Below are positions 16,718 through 25,312 of a stretch of 64,000 nt of DNA, in pieces. Position 1 is the stretch's first letter. Each line of letters begins with the position of its first letter. Under the pieces are notes generated by a model. The model saw nothing but the letters and a program-made list of their open reading frames with translations. It searched no databases and was not told where the DNA came from. The DNA comes from Paenibacillus oceani (GTDB taxonomy: Bacteria > Bacillota > Bacilli > Paenibacillales > NBRC-103111): the NCBI RefSeq assembly GCF_014705615.1, contig NZ_JACXJA010000001.1, forward strand, positions 275,616 through 339,615. Direction: 5' to 3'. The translations under genes were made by a program, and so were the position numbers.

Positions 16718-17662
16718 CTACTCCATCTCTTCCTGCGCCGCAGCATCGTGAAGGACATGGAAATAATGGTCCATGATCACGACATTGGTCGTGAACAGTC
16801 GGCCGAACAGCTCCCGGGTTAGACGGTCATGCTCCACATCGATGCTCGTCCGGTATCGAAGTTCGCCATCTGCTGTATCCAGCTCGAAGCTGCCGACCTC
16901 CAAGTCGTAGTTCTCCCCGGTCAGGAATACGGCCATCCCGGCCCGGTGCTCTTCGGGTACGAGCTCCGGATAGACGGAGTAGACGATGCAGATCCGCTTC
17001 TCTTCATCCGTACGGACCAGGACGATCCAGGAGCCGTTCATTCCGGTAAACGTGATACGAAGGAGCCCGTCCGCTACCCGTTCATACGGGATTTCCTTGC
17101 CGCTCAAGTAACCTTCGACAATCTCGTTCATCGCCGGTCGGGGGTTACCAGATGCCGCTTGAACGGCGGCGGGCTCCGCCCAAAACGTGCGGTACCCTTT
17201 TTTAAGCGAACCGGTCCCGAACTCTTCGGGAAGTTTCACTTGCTGCTTCACTTCTAGGATGAGCCAGCTTTCGCTTTGCCGGAGCGCGCGCCCCGCCTCG
17301 GAGTCCTGCAGCAACGTTTGCAGCACTTGTTCCGCTTCCGTGCCGTGATGCAAGGCAGCTTTCATCAGACTATGCCGCAATACGGCCCGCAGCTCGATCG
17401 GCTGATCGGCTTCGAAGGCCATACCGGCTCCGTCGCTTCTGGCCGCGGCGTGCAGCCCCATCCATTCTCCAGCCATCAATTGGCGGTATACGTCCTGCTG
17501 CACCTCGAAGGAGAGCGTACAGGCGAGACGCTCCTCCGCATCGGTCAGCTCCAGCCGCTTGACGGAAGCCGTAAGGCTGTCCCCCGTCAGAGTGCGGAAC
17601 ACGAGTTCATGATCGAAATCCAACCGGGACTGCGCCTTGCTGCCATTTCCTGAACCGGCCAT
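16718..17662 (-). CDS. YbjN-domain protein, possible chaperone for the adjacent giant protein
   Basis: This 314-residue soluble protein has no signal peptide or membrane segment. Its C-terminal part (about 165-305) has the pattern of the YbjN domain, a fold related to type III secretion chaperones: 'YLSGKEIPYERVADGLLRITF', then 'WIVLVRTDEEKRICIVYSVYPE' and 'TNVVIMDHYFHVL'. The N-terminal half is unassigned. The ATG at 17662 is chosen because GAGGAGG is six bases upstream; a GTG at 17773 that overlaps the previous stop would add a low-complexity Asn-rich extension. The gene follows the 1000-residue putative injection-system cargo gene by 107 bases, suggesting a chaperone-cargo pair. That link is inference. 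Confidence 0.65.
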   Translation of the reverse strand: MAGSGNGSKAQSRLDFDHELVFRTLTGDSLTASVKRLELTDAEERLACTLSFEVQQDVYRQLMAGEWMGLHAAARSDGAGMAFEADQPIELRAVLRHSLMKAALHHGTEAEQVLQTLLQDSEAGRALRQSESWLILEVKQQVKLPEEFGTGSLKKGYRTFWAEPAAVQAASGNPRPAMNEIVEGYLSGKEIPYERVADGLLRITFTGMNGSWIVLVRTDEEKRICIVYSVYPELVPEEHRAGMAVFLTGENYDLEVGSFELDTADGELRYRTSIDVEHDRLTRELFGRLFTTNVVIMDHYFHVLHDAAAQEEME

Positions 17663-17769
17663 ATGCAAGCCTCCTCTACATGATGATGAAAAACGATGGA
17701 TGATGTGCTTTATGGGTTCGTTGTTGTAGTTGGGATTGGTGTTGTTCCTGGTGTTGCCGTTGGCGTCGT

Positions 17770-20700
17770 TCACGGCGTTGCCGCAGCTTGATTGCCAAGA
17801 GCGGCCAGCGGCGTTTCTTTGCCTCCCCCGCTGAAACCAAGGAACTCATATTTGGCTGTTTTTCCTTTGGAGAGCTCCAATTTGCCCAGCCGCTTCGATT
17901 TCTCTACCGCCACCTTAACAACTTCCGCGTCGACTTCCAGAGATTTGCCCTGGCTGGCCTCGATCTCGATTTCCCAATCGGTCCCTACGCCGGCTTCATT
18001 GTACTCCCGCTCGAATGATACGGCCAGCTTCAAGGAATTCGACAAAGCGATTTTGCCCACTTGCTCAATCGCAGAGGCACCGGCCTCTTGTCCGGGAAGC
18101 CAGGAACGCATCGTGTCGTTTACGGTTTCGTCGCCCATAATCTTTTCGGCGAAGCTGGCTCCGATGCTGTCGAAGTAATTGCCCGTGAAGAGGGCGTCAC
18201 TGCCCGTATCCAACACGGAGCCGCCTGCCCGGGCTTTCCGATCCGGCTCGTCCGCAATCGCCTTTTGGAATAGCGCGGATATATTTTTGCCCCCGCCTAC
18301 CGCCGCGGTGACGATTTTGGCCACGTATTGGGTGAAATCTCCGCCTTCCTCCCCGAATTGCGACGGAATGCTGGCCGAAAGTCCCAAGCTCAACTCGCGG
18401 AGTTTCCCTCCGATCCGGGTCATTGATCCTTCCGCGCCAAAAGCCACTTTGTCTTTGCCAAACCCGATCTCGATCTCCGCCGCGGCTTCGTAAATATTCC
18501 GGATTTCGCCTTTCCCTATACTATTGTTCGCGACCCTTTCCGCTGCCGACAGGACGTTCCCTTGATCGTCCTTGCCCTTCTTTTCGATAATATCTTTGTT
18601 GTAAGCGCTGAGCCGTTTATAGGCAAGCTCTCCGGAAAACTCCGCCACGCCGACGTTCGCTTCCATCGCCAGCTTGGTCAGCAAGCCCACATTCACTTTG
18701 GCGTCCTCATCCATGCTCTGCTCTTCGATCATCATGGCCCACTTCTCGGCTTCAACGAGCTTCGACTCGCCCGACTTCCCGCCCTGTCCCCAGAAAAAGG
18801 CCGCTGCCGGAGGAGCTATGTTGAGTATCTCCCGGTATAGACCGTAGGAGAGCAGATTCATGACCTGATTCGTATCTTTCCCTTCTCCTTCCAAGTATAG
18901 CCCGAACCGGAAGTTAGCGTCGAAGCCAAACGTGGTGAAGCCGAGCCCGAACGTAATCTGCGTGCTCACCGTCAGATCGTCCGCTTCCCGCTCCGCCTCG
19001 CCTCCGAAGCCGAACAGGAAATAAGCTTGCCCGCCGCCCGAAGCGGATACGAACGGGATCTTCAGCTCAATATCCATCGAACTGGAATCGCCGGGATTCG
19101 GCGTGGAAATATCAATGAGCTTGCCTACTTTGCTAAAGCCGCTCTGCAAATCGCCCGCTTCAACCGTATCGACTACCTTTTTGGCGAGCGTTCCCGCTTT
19201 CGTGTCATCTTTGATAGCCTCTGTGATTTCTGCGGCTTTTGCAGCGTCCGGAGCTTGCGCAGTTTGCGTATCCGTCGCTTTCGTCCCCTTGGTCAGCTTC
19301 CTCGCTTCCAGTTCCGCCGCTTCTTTCTTGTCTTTCGCCATCTTTTCCGCGTGCGCAGTGGCTGCCCGGATCCCTGCTTCCCGGATATCGTCCGGCAGGG
19401 CATTCGCTTTCCGGGCTACCGCGTAAGCCCCGCTTTTCCCTACTACCGTCAATGCATCGATCGTAGACGCCTTAGGGATCAGACGCTCCAGAATCGTATC
19501 CGCCTCATCGGCCATAACATCGTTTACGAGCTTTTTGGCTTCCTTATGCGCCAGCGCCTTGGCCGCTTCCTTGCGTGCTGCGAGCTGTTCTGCATCCCGA
19601 TTCGGATTGACTCTAGACATCATGCTCTGGTATTCGGCCATCATCGGGGAGCTAACGGTAGTCGGGGATTGGCTTTGGCGGTCTGCGAATACGTCATCGA
19701 CCTTCGCGTTAAGCTTGTCCCGGGCCGCTTGTTTATGAGCCTCGCGCAGCTGGTTCAGTTCTTTGGACCTTCTGAAGCCGCTCCGGCCTACGCCCAGCTT
19801 CGATAAAACGACCTTTTTCAACGGTTCAAAAAGCGCCAGGTTATAGACATTCTCCATGTCTTTAATATCACTGGTAACGCCGCCGGCTTCTTCTTGTCTA
19901 ACGACAACCTGATCAACCAGCGTACCGTCCAGATTGATCCGCTTCTCCAGCTCGTCGACTCCGACTGTCCCTACATCAATGGAATCAAAACCGGAAGACG
20001 CTCCGGGCGCGGCAGGAGTGAATTTGGCGGCAATGACTAATTTGGAGCTTTTGATTGCTTCCGCAATCGCCGTCTTCGCAAAGGTGTTCAGCTTCTTTTG
20101 CGCTTCGTCGGCGGCTTTCGTCTTTTGCTTCTCGAAGGCGGCGTCTTTCAGGCTCGGAGTAACCGAGTCGTAGGCTTTATTCGCTTCGGCCACCATCGCA
20201 GGCTTCTTCGTATCGTCATACTGGGCTTGGGCGACTTCTTCGGCATACTCTTTCAATTTGCCGGTTGCAAGGCTTTCGGCACTCTCCTCGGCGTGCTTCA
20301 AAGCATCGCTTTTCTGCTCGGCGGAACCTTGGGTCATACTGGCCGATATCTCCGATATGACCTTGGCCTTGACGTTCTCGCGGATCGGCTTCGCCTTCGA
20401 ATCGGCAGTCAGGTAGGTGTCGAGATCCTTCGTAACTTTCGTTCTTATATCCTGAAATGACGTATCGACAAGTGACGGAACTTTGGCGTCGCGCTCGGCG
20501 TCCATTTCCGCTTTGCGCTGCTGCTCCGGGGTTACTACGGGAGCCGGACCGGCTCCTCCCGCCCTTTGCACGGTCGGCTGCCCGGCGCTCATCCTCTGAA
20601 GCATCCCCTGGACAGCCCGGTTCCCCATCGTTCGCTGAAGCTGCATGATTTTGGCGCTTGACATCGGGCGTCCATCCCATATACCCGCAGATTCCGTCTC

Positions 20701-20772
20701 GGCCATACCCGGCTGGGATTGAGATGAGGTCTGGCTATTGGTTGTCCGGTGTACGGATGCATGTTCACTCAC
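17770..20772 (-). CDS. 1000-residue putative contractile-injection-system-associated protein (LQRTxGNRAV motif)
   Basis: This very large cytoplasmic protein has no signal peptide. The GTG at 20772 is chosen as start because AGGGGGG is seven bases upstream; the open frame upstream is not conserved-looking. Residues 45-54 read LQRTMGNRAV, the short motif that recurs near the N-terminus of DUF4157 and other large proteins from Streptomyces and Paenibacillus that are often encoded with extracellular contractile injection systems. It is followed by a disordered Pro/Gln-rich segment, a long Ala/Lys/Glu-rich helical region (about 75-560) and a Gly-rich beta-type region (about 600-960) with aromatic strands such as 'GFTTFGFDANFRFGLYLEG'. 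No catalytic motif was recognised. No sheath, tube or baseplate genes occur in the window, so cargo status is inferred. Confidence 0.6.
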   Translation of the reverse strand: MSEHASVHRTTNSQTSSQSQPGMAETESAGIWDGRPMSSAKIMQLQRTMGNRAVQGMLQRMSAGQPTVQRAGGAGPAPVVTPEQQRKAEMDAERDAKVPSLVDTSFQDIRTKVTKDLDTYLTADSKAKPIRENVKAKVISEISASMTQGSAEQKSDALKHAEESAESLATGKLKEYAEEVAQAQYDDTKKPAMVAEANKAYDSVTPSLKDAAFEKQKTKAADEAQKKLNTFAKTAIAEAIKSSKLVIAAKFTPAAPGASSGFDSIDVGTVGVDELEKRINLDGTLVDQVVVRQEEAGGVTSDIKDMENVYNLALFEPLKKVVLSKLGVGRSGFRRSKELNQLREAHKQAARDKLNAKVDDVFADRQSQSPTTVSSPMMAEYQSMMSRVNPNRDAEQLAARKEAAKALAHKEAKKLVNDVMADEADTILERLIPKASTIDALTVVGKSGAYAVARKANALPDDIREAGIRAATAHAEKMAKDKKEAAELEARKLTKGTKATDTQTAQAPDAAKAAEITEAIKDDTKAGTLAKKVVDTVEAGDLQSGFSKVGKLIDISTPNPGDSSSMDIELKIPFVSASGGGQAYFLFGFGGEAEREADDLTVSTQITFGLGFTTFGFDANFRFGLYLEGEGKDTNQVMNLLSYGLYREILNIAPPAAAFFWGQGGKSGESKLVEAEKWAMMIEEQSMDEDAKVNVGLLTKLAMEANVGVAEFSGELAYKRLSAYNKDIIEKKGKDDQGNVLSAAERVANNSIGKGEIRNIYEAAAEIEIGFGKDKVAFGAEGSMTRIGGKLRELSLGLSASIPSQFGEEGGDFTQYVAKIVTAAVGGGKNISALFQKAIADEPDRKARAGGSVLDTGSDALFTGNYFDSIGASFAEKIMGDETVNDTMRSWLPGQEAGASAIEQVGKIALSNSLKLAVSFEREYNEAGVGTDWEIEIEASQGKSLEVDAEVVKVAVEKSKRLGKLELSKGKTAKYEFLGFSGGGKETPLAALGNQAAATP

Positions 20773-20923
20773 AACGAGGCCCCCCTGTAGCTGCTTTGAA
20801 ACGGCAACTCTATCTATCATTTTCCAATTAACTCTATTGTAACATCTTCCCGGATCACCCACACATACATAAAACGTTCTGACAATATCCGGCATATCGG
20901 GCTACACCAAGAAAAAAGGGCGT

Positions 20924-21034
20924 CGTGCGGCGACTTCGTTTCATCTCGACGGCGAGTGGCAGTTATATCCTAACCGGCTGCTAACCAGCGAAGAGATCGG
21001 GGCCGAGGAGAGCCTCGCCCGGGCGATTCAAGTA
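20924..21034 (+). pseudogene. Hybrid sensor kinase remnant: N-terminal sensing-domain fragment
   Basis: In the plus frame, 'FHLDGEWQLYPNRLLTSEEI' matches the start of the extracellular sensing domain of large Paenibacillus 7TM hybrid histidine kinases. It breaks off near 21035, where the opposite strand takes over with the next part of the same kind of protein. Confidence 0.55.
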
Positions 21035-21310
21035 CCCGCTGCGTCAATTCGTAACCGGACATGTGCGGCATCATCACGTCGGCAATCAACAGATCCCATT
21101 GCCGGGTGCCCAGCAGCTCCAACACCTCGCGGGGAGAGTAGGCCTCAGCGTTATCGGCCAGCTTGCCGATCCAGGAAGTGAGAACTCCGTTGATCTCGAC
21201 CTCCGAGGACGCTTGAATGCCTTGCAGCCAGAACGTGACGGGCTGCTGCAACGGGTCGGTTAAAATGCGCAGCCGGTACGTCCCGTATCCGTAAGAGAAA
21301 GCGGAGCTTT
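21035..21310 (-). pseudogene. Hybrid sensor kinase remnant: inverted sensing-domain plus receiver fragment
   Basis: On the minus strand 'SAFSYGYGTYRLRILTDPLQ' and 'FWLQGIQASSEVEINGVLTS' are the middle of the same sensing domain. They run without a break into a receiver-domain piece 'WDLLIADVMMPHMSGYELT' (phospho-acceptor Asp in IADVMMP). Everything normally between them (7TM region, kinase core) is deleted. The segment is inverted relative to its flanks. Confidence 0.6.
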
Positions 21311-21314
21311 CATC

Positions 21315-21655
21315 CAGCGCTTTTCCCCAGTCCCCCGCTCAGCTATATCGACCCGGACAAGATGCGAAGGTTGGGCGAAGCCTTTGCCTCCTTTTTGCGG
21401 ATCAGCTTCGATTTTCTGAATACCGGCGAACTGGTCGAGCTTTCTCATGACGACGACGGGAAGGGAATGGAGCAAGAGAGGGTTGATCAGCTGCTTCATC
21501 CCACGTTGAAAGGAAAGGGCGGGATGGGCGTCTCGAATACGAACCGCCGCCTGATCCAGCTGTACGGCCGGGGCTTGTCCATTCGCAGCAAGCCGTGGGA
21601 AGGAACAACGTGTCGTTTGTGATTCCGGATCGCGGGCAGAAGCGGGGCAACTGAA
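21315..21655 (+). pseudogene. Hybrid sensor kinase remnant: C-terminal LytS-like kinase fragment
   Basis: In the plus frame, 'SYIDPDKMRRLGEAFASFLR' and 'ISFDFLNTGELVELSH' jump directly to the ATP-binding box 'DDDGKGMEQERVDQLL' and 'KGKGGMGVSNTNRRLIQLYG', so the N-box part is deleted. A final one-base shift near 21610 separates 'SKPWEGTT' from the family ending 'SFVIPDRGQKRGN'. Confidence 0.65.
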
Positions 21656-21762
21656 CATAGCCGGAACCTTCCCGGGGGGAGCCCAGGAAGTCCGGGAAGA
21701 GGAAGCAGCGAGGCGAACTAGCGGCCGTTCGTTTCTTTTGCCTTCGGACTGTATCGGCTCCG

Positions 21763-22473
21763 TTACAATGGGGATTCGGATGAATGGATATTCAGTCCTG
21801 CATTCGAGACAGACAGATCGGCCAGACGCAGATGGGATACATCGCCAAGCCCAACACAACGCGGAACAGCCAACTCCGCGCTGCGCTGCTCCATGACTAT
21901 CGTCGTCACGGAGCTGGGCGGCAAGAAAAACCCGCTCCACACAAGCGGAAGCGGCAGTTCCAGCAGGACCGAAAGCAATGTCATGCCGAAGCCCAAGTGA
22001 CAAAAGAGAAGATTACATTCTTGATTCGGTTCCACGATACGGTAAACACCACCTTCGCGCTTATAGCCATGACGCAGAAAAAAAGCGTCCGAATCGGTGC
22101 GTACTTGCTCGATCCGAGGAGAAAATGCGCTGTATGGCGGCTGAGCCATATAGGCTGCGTGGTCCAAAACCGGGTAATTGCTGCGTACGGTTTCGCCGGG
22201 TACATCCCAACCGGCAAGCAGTGCCCCATTCGCATCGGTTGCCGGACAACTCAGCTCGGCGGCCCAAGGCTGGAGAATGACGGAACTCTGCATCGCATCC
22301 GCTGTATATTGTGCGGTGTGCACCGCGCGATTGATCGGCGAGCTGTAAATACGATCATAGCGGCCGCGCTGCTTCAATGCTTGAGCCAGCGCCTGCGCTT
22401 CCCGGTGTCCTTGTGCAGTGATCGTATCATTCGGATAATCCGGATCGGCATGGCGAATCATCAATAGTTTCAT
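21763..22473 (-). CDS. Histidine phosphatase family protein
   Basis: This 236-residue cytoplasmic phosphatase is of the phosphoglycerate-mutase-like superfamily. The phospho-accepting histidine is in the N-terminal 'MIRHADPDYP' (R7-H8). The second conserved region 'IYSSPINRAVHTAQYTAD' supplies an Arg, and 'LLFCHLGFG' (about 157) the second catalytic His. Length and order fit the family. AAGGAGC lies upstream of the ATG. It is next to a metallophosphoesterase gene (43 bases apart, same strand), so the two may be co-transcribed. The substrate is unknown. The C-terminal 30 residues are not conserved-looking. Confidence 0.87.
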   Translation of the reverse strand: MKLLMIRHADPDYPNDTITAQGHREAQALAQALKQRGRYDRIYSSPINRAVHTAQYTADAMQSSVILQPWAAELSCPATDANGALLAGWDVPGETVRSNYPVLDHAAYMAQPPYSAFSPRIEQVRTDSDAFFLRHGYKREGGVYRIVEPNQECNLLFCHLGFGMTLLSVLLELPLPLVWSGFFLPPSSVTTIVMEQRSAELAVPRCVGLGDVSHLRLADLSVSNAGLNIHSSESPL

Positions 22474-22515
22474 AATTAGAGCTCCTTGCTTGGAAGTTGA
22501 TGTGTACAGGTACTG

Positions 22516-23379
22516 TCAAACCTTGCGGTACGAGAGTGTCCAGGTATGGTCTGAAGCAATCGACACCACGTGTATTGCAGACTGTGCCTCACTAATCATA
22601 GCGACGCCATTGACAAACGTTTCGTAGCGGGTGAGTTCCCGAATCTCTGCATGGGGATGAACGTGATGATGCCCCGCGCAGTGAACCAGTTGAAAATCCG
22701 GTCGTGCCAAAGCGATGCGTTGGATCATCGCATTGTATCGGGCGACATCCTGCCGGTTGAAATAATGAGCGGGTCCAGCCATCCCATGATGGGAGAACAA
22801 GAACACAAGCGATTCCGGGCAGGTGGACATTTCGTGCTCAAGCCATGCGATCGCATCGTCTTGCAAAGCCCCTTCACTCGTCTCAACCAAATGTTGGCCA
22901 TCCACTCCGATGTTGGTGTCGAGCAGCAGCAGCCGCACACGCACCTTTCCTTTTTGAAGCGCGACGGAACGATTGAATACGCTCCTGGCAATCACGGCGC
23001 GCTCTGCGTAGCCCAATTGCTCCACGAGAGAAACGTATCCGTTGTCGAGGTCGTGATTGCCTATAACGACTTCTTTTGGAACCGTAATGCGCTCCCAATC
23101 TTCCAAAAACGAAGCAAGTGACTGTTTGTGATCGGTAATATCTCCGGTGCAAATTACAACGTCCGGCTGTTCTTTTTGAATCGTATCCACGGCTTTGCGC
23201 AGCTTCTGTTTGGCGGCATAATAGTGCCGATTGCCCCGGATCGCGCCTTCTGCATCAGGCTGGTCTGTGACTGCGTCGACAAGATGCAAATCAGTTAACC
23301 AGTAAAGATGAAGCTCATCTGAAGAAAGCACAAGGGCTGCGGCTTCGGGTACTACCAAGGGTGGACGAGACGCAGTCAT
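22516..23379 (-). CDS. Calcineurin-like metallophosphoesterase
   Basis: This 287-residue hydrolase has the full metal-binding set: 'WLTDLHLVD' near residue 27, 'ICTGDITDHK' near 77, 'VIGNHDLD' near 106, 'LFSHHGMAG' near 195 and 'CAGHHHVHPH' near 235. These ligate two metals for phosphoester cleavage. The ATG at 23379 is preferred over the one at 23388, because AAGGA is then at a proper distance. No signal peptide is seen, so it acts in the cytoplasm, unlike the exported protein encoded just upstream. It probably belongs to the operon of the solute-binding protein (25,313-26,632) and beta-helix protein. Confidence 0.88.
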   Translation of the reverse strand: MTASRPPLVVPEAAALVLSSDELHLYWLTDLHLVDAVTDQPDAEGAIRGNRHYYAAKQKLRKAVDTIQKEQPDVVICTGDITDHKQSLASFLEDWERITVPKEVVIGNHDLDNGYVSLVEQLGYAERAVIARSVFNRSVALQKGKVRVRLLLLDTNIGVDGQHLVETSEGALQDDAIAWLEHEMSTCPESLVFLFSHHGMAGPAHYFNRQDVARYNAMIQRIALARPDFQLVHCAGHHHVHPHAEIRELTRYETFVNGVAMISEAQSAIHVVSIASDHTWTLSYRKV

Positions 23380-23428
23380 ATAGATCATTCCTTTCCGATC
23401 ATTTGGATGTGACGTATTCTGTTGAAAT

Positions 23429-25288
23429 TTACGTCAGGATGCTTGTCGCACGCCACTGCCCCGGTGTTCCCGCCTCCGTACAAATCCAGCCAAGAGGTTG
23501 TCCCGCTGCAGGTTGTGCATGCGTCAAGGTATCGCCGATCTCGTAGTTCGCGTATTGATGCGCGGCTTGAGGCGGCTCCACGGCCGTACCCTGCAAGGTA
23601 CGCGGAAGGTGGTCATGAATCAAGCGCAGTGCCGTTGTCTGTCCGCAGCTGTCCTCCTGTTCTATCCATGGATGTAAGGAGACAGCCGCAATATCCAATG
23701 ATGCTGTTGACGTCGTGGATGTATTCATCAAGATGACATCGACCGCCACAGTACCAGCGGGAGGAAACAGAAACGCGAGTTCCGTGTTGAGCGCCGTAAA
23801 TCGTCCCGGCTTGCTTCTGTTGAGTGAGACCGCTTGCTCTCCGAGCTTCTGACCCGCTGCATCCCAGTACCGGGCCCTTCCTTGCACAGAAATAAAGTTG
23901 ACGTTTTGTGCCGGATAATGTGCGCGGCTCGTTATCGCAAGAACAAAACCATTCGTGGTTCCCGTTGCAATTCGACGGCTTGTACGAACCATGACTACAC
24001 CGTTTGCCTGCGACGGGTTAAGCCGCAGCATCCGAAACCCGTTCTCGGTGATTCGTGTAAAATAGTCGCTGCTCAGCGTGGAGTAATGCAAAATCCAGTG
24101 TGATTGTCCGGTAGAGCTCACGCTCGTCACATACGGATCCGGCAACAGGTTATGTCCGAGCGACAAGCTTGTGCCGAACCGGGCCGATCCGGCAAATACC
24201 GTTGCCAGTTTCCAGTTCGTAACGGTTTCAATGCGACAATTACGGAAAGTGACATCCGCGCCATCATAGTTCAGTTCCTGAATATGTGTGTTCGTAAAGC
24301 TGCTGCGTGTAATAGAGTTTCCGGTATACGCATTTTCCTTCATCGTGACAAGAGAGAAGCGCCCGCCTTCGACATGTACATGCTCGATCGGAACAGAAGC
24401 GTTGTTCGGCTCGAAATTAAGATGACATGTCTCTTGCAGCGAACGAGGCTGATAAATGGTAATATGCGAGCTCCCCTCCAAAATTGCGATATCCGCTTGG
24501 CTGTTATCACCAAATGTACATTGATCGATAACGATGTGACGAGCATGACTCATGTAAAGCCCCCACGCATTCGGCTTGTTTGAAGCGTGGCGAAACCCTT
24601 GGAAGGTACAGTTGCGAATAGTGACATATTCCCGGTTCGATAGTTCACCTCGGTTCCATTCCAGATCTTGTTCCAGGCAATTGAAATGCAGATTTTCATA
24701 ATAGGCATGGTTTGCAAATCCAAGTAGTACCACACTTGATCCAGTCAGGTGAAATAAGTCTATCCGGGGATGGCCGATCCCTGTGACACGTTGTCCGGCA
24801 ACACCTTGAAATTTTGACAACCGATAAGCGTGGGCAGTTGCAGGAATAACAATTGTCGAGCCCGCTGCAAAAGCGCGCTGGAATGCTTCTGTATCATCAG
24901 TGACACCATCTCCGGCAGCTCCAAACCATGTGACCAGCAAAGCGCCTGTGTGAACGCGTTTCAACCTTGCTCCTGTTGGAGTAACCACAACGGTACCGGT
25001 ATTGTCGAGCGAGGCGGTATCGGCTGGATCGTAATAAAACAGCCCTTCCTGTCCGCGACTATGGACCGGATAGATCACATCCGGATCAGGTGAATGCAAC
25101 TGCCGCAGTTCATCCACTGTCATGGACGCACAACAGTTGGCGGTCTGTGCACGGAAAGGAGGAGGGAGTTGCTTTTCTTCAGCTTCAACGGCTAGAGGAG
25201 ACAAACTGCCAGCGACCAATCCTGCACCTGCTATGCTCATCGTACCAAGCAGTTTTCGTCTGCTCCAATTAAGGTGTTCGTTTGTCAT
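23429..25288 (-). CDS. Secreted pectate-lyase-superfamily (right-handed beta-helix) protein
   Basis: This is a 619-residue exported protein with a twin-arginine-like leader (SRRKLLGTMSIAGAGLVAGS). Residues 45-110 form a conserved entry module (SMTVDELRQLHSPDPDVIY, GLFYYDPADTASLDNTGTV), followed by the beta-helix entry motif 'WFGAAGDGVTDDTEAFQRAF' (about 122-141). Repeated strands with Asn and aromatic ladders follow. After about 380 comes a beta-sandwich-like part. The last 40 residues (NYEIGDTLTHAQPAAGQPLG, then WICTEAGTPGQW) resemble a C-terminal module of tail-fibre or polysaccharide-binding proteins. It may bind or cleave a polysaccharide; the catalytic residues are not assignable. It is 24 bases from the solute-binding protein gene, hence the same operon. 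Confidence 0.82.
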   Translation of the reverse strand: MTNEHLNWSRRKLLGTMSIAGAGLVAGSLSPLAVEAEEKQLPPPFRAQTANCCASMTVDELRQLHSPDPDVIYPVHSRGQEGLFYYDPADTASLDNTGTVVVTPTGARLKRVHTGALLVTWFGAAGDGVTDDTEAFQRAFAAGSTIVIPATAHAYRLSKFQGVAGQRVTGIGHPRIDLFHLTGSSVVLLGFANHAYYENLHFNCLEQDLEWNRGELSNREYVTIRNCTFQGFRHASNKPNAWGLYMSHARHIVIDQCTFGDNSQADIAILEGSSHITIYQPRSLQETCHLNFEPNNASVPIEHVHVEGGRFSLVTMKENAYTGNSITRSSFTNTHIQELNYDGADVTFRNCRIETVTNWKLATVFAGSARFGTSLSLGHNLLPDPYVTSVSSTGQSHWILHYSTLSSDYFTRITENGFRMLRLNPSQANGVVMVRTSRRIATGTTNGFVLAITSRAHYPAQNVNFISVQGRARYWDAAGQKLGEQAVSLNRSKPGRFTALNTELAFLFPPAGTVAVDVILMNTSTTSTASLDIAAVSLHPWIEQEDSCGQTTALRLIHDHLPRTLQGTAVEPPQAAHQYANYEIGDTLTHAQPAAGQPLGWICTEAGTPGQWRATSILT

Positions 25289-25312
25289 AAGAGCCTCCTA
25301 TTTGAAAATGGT

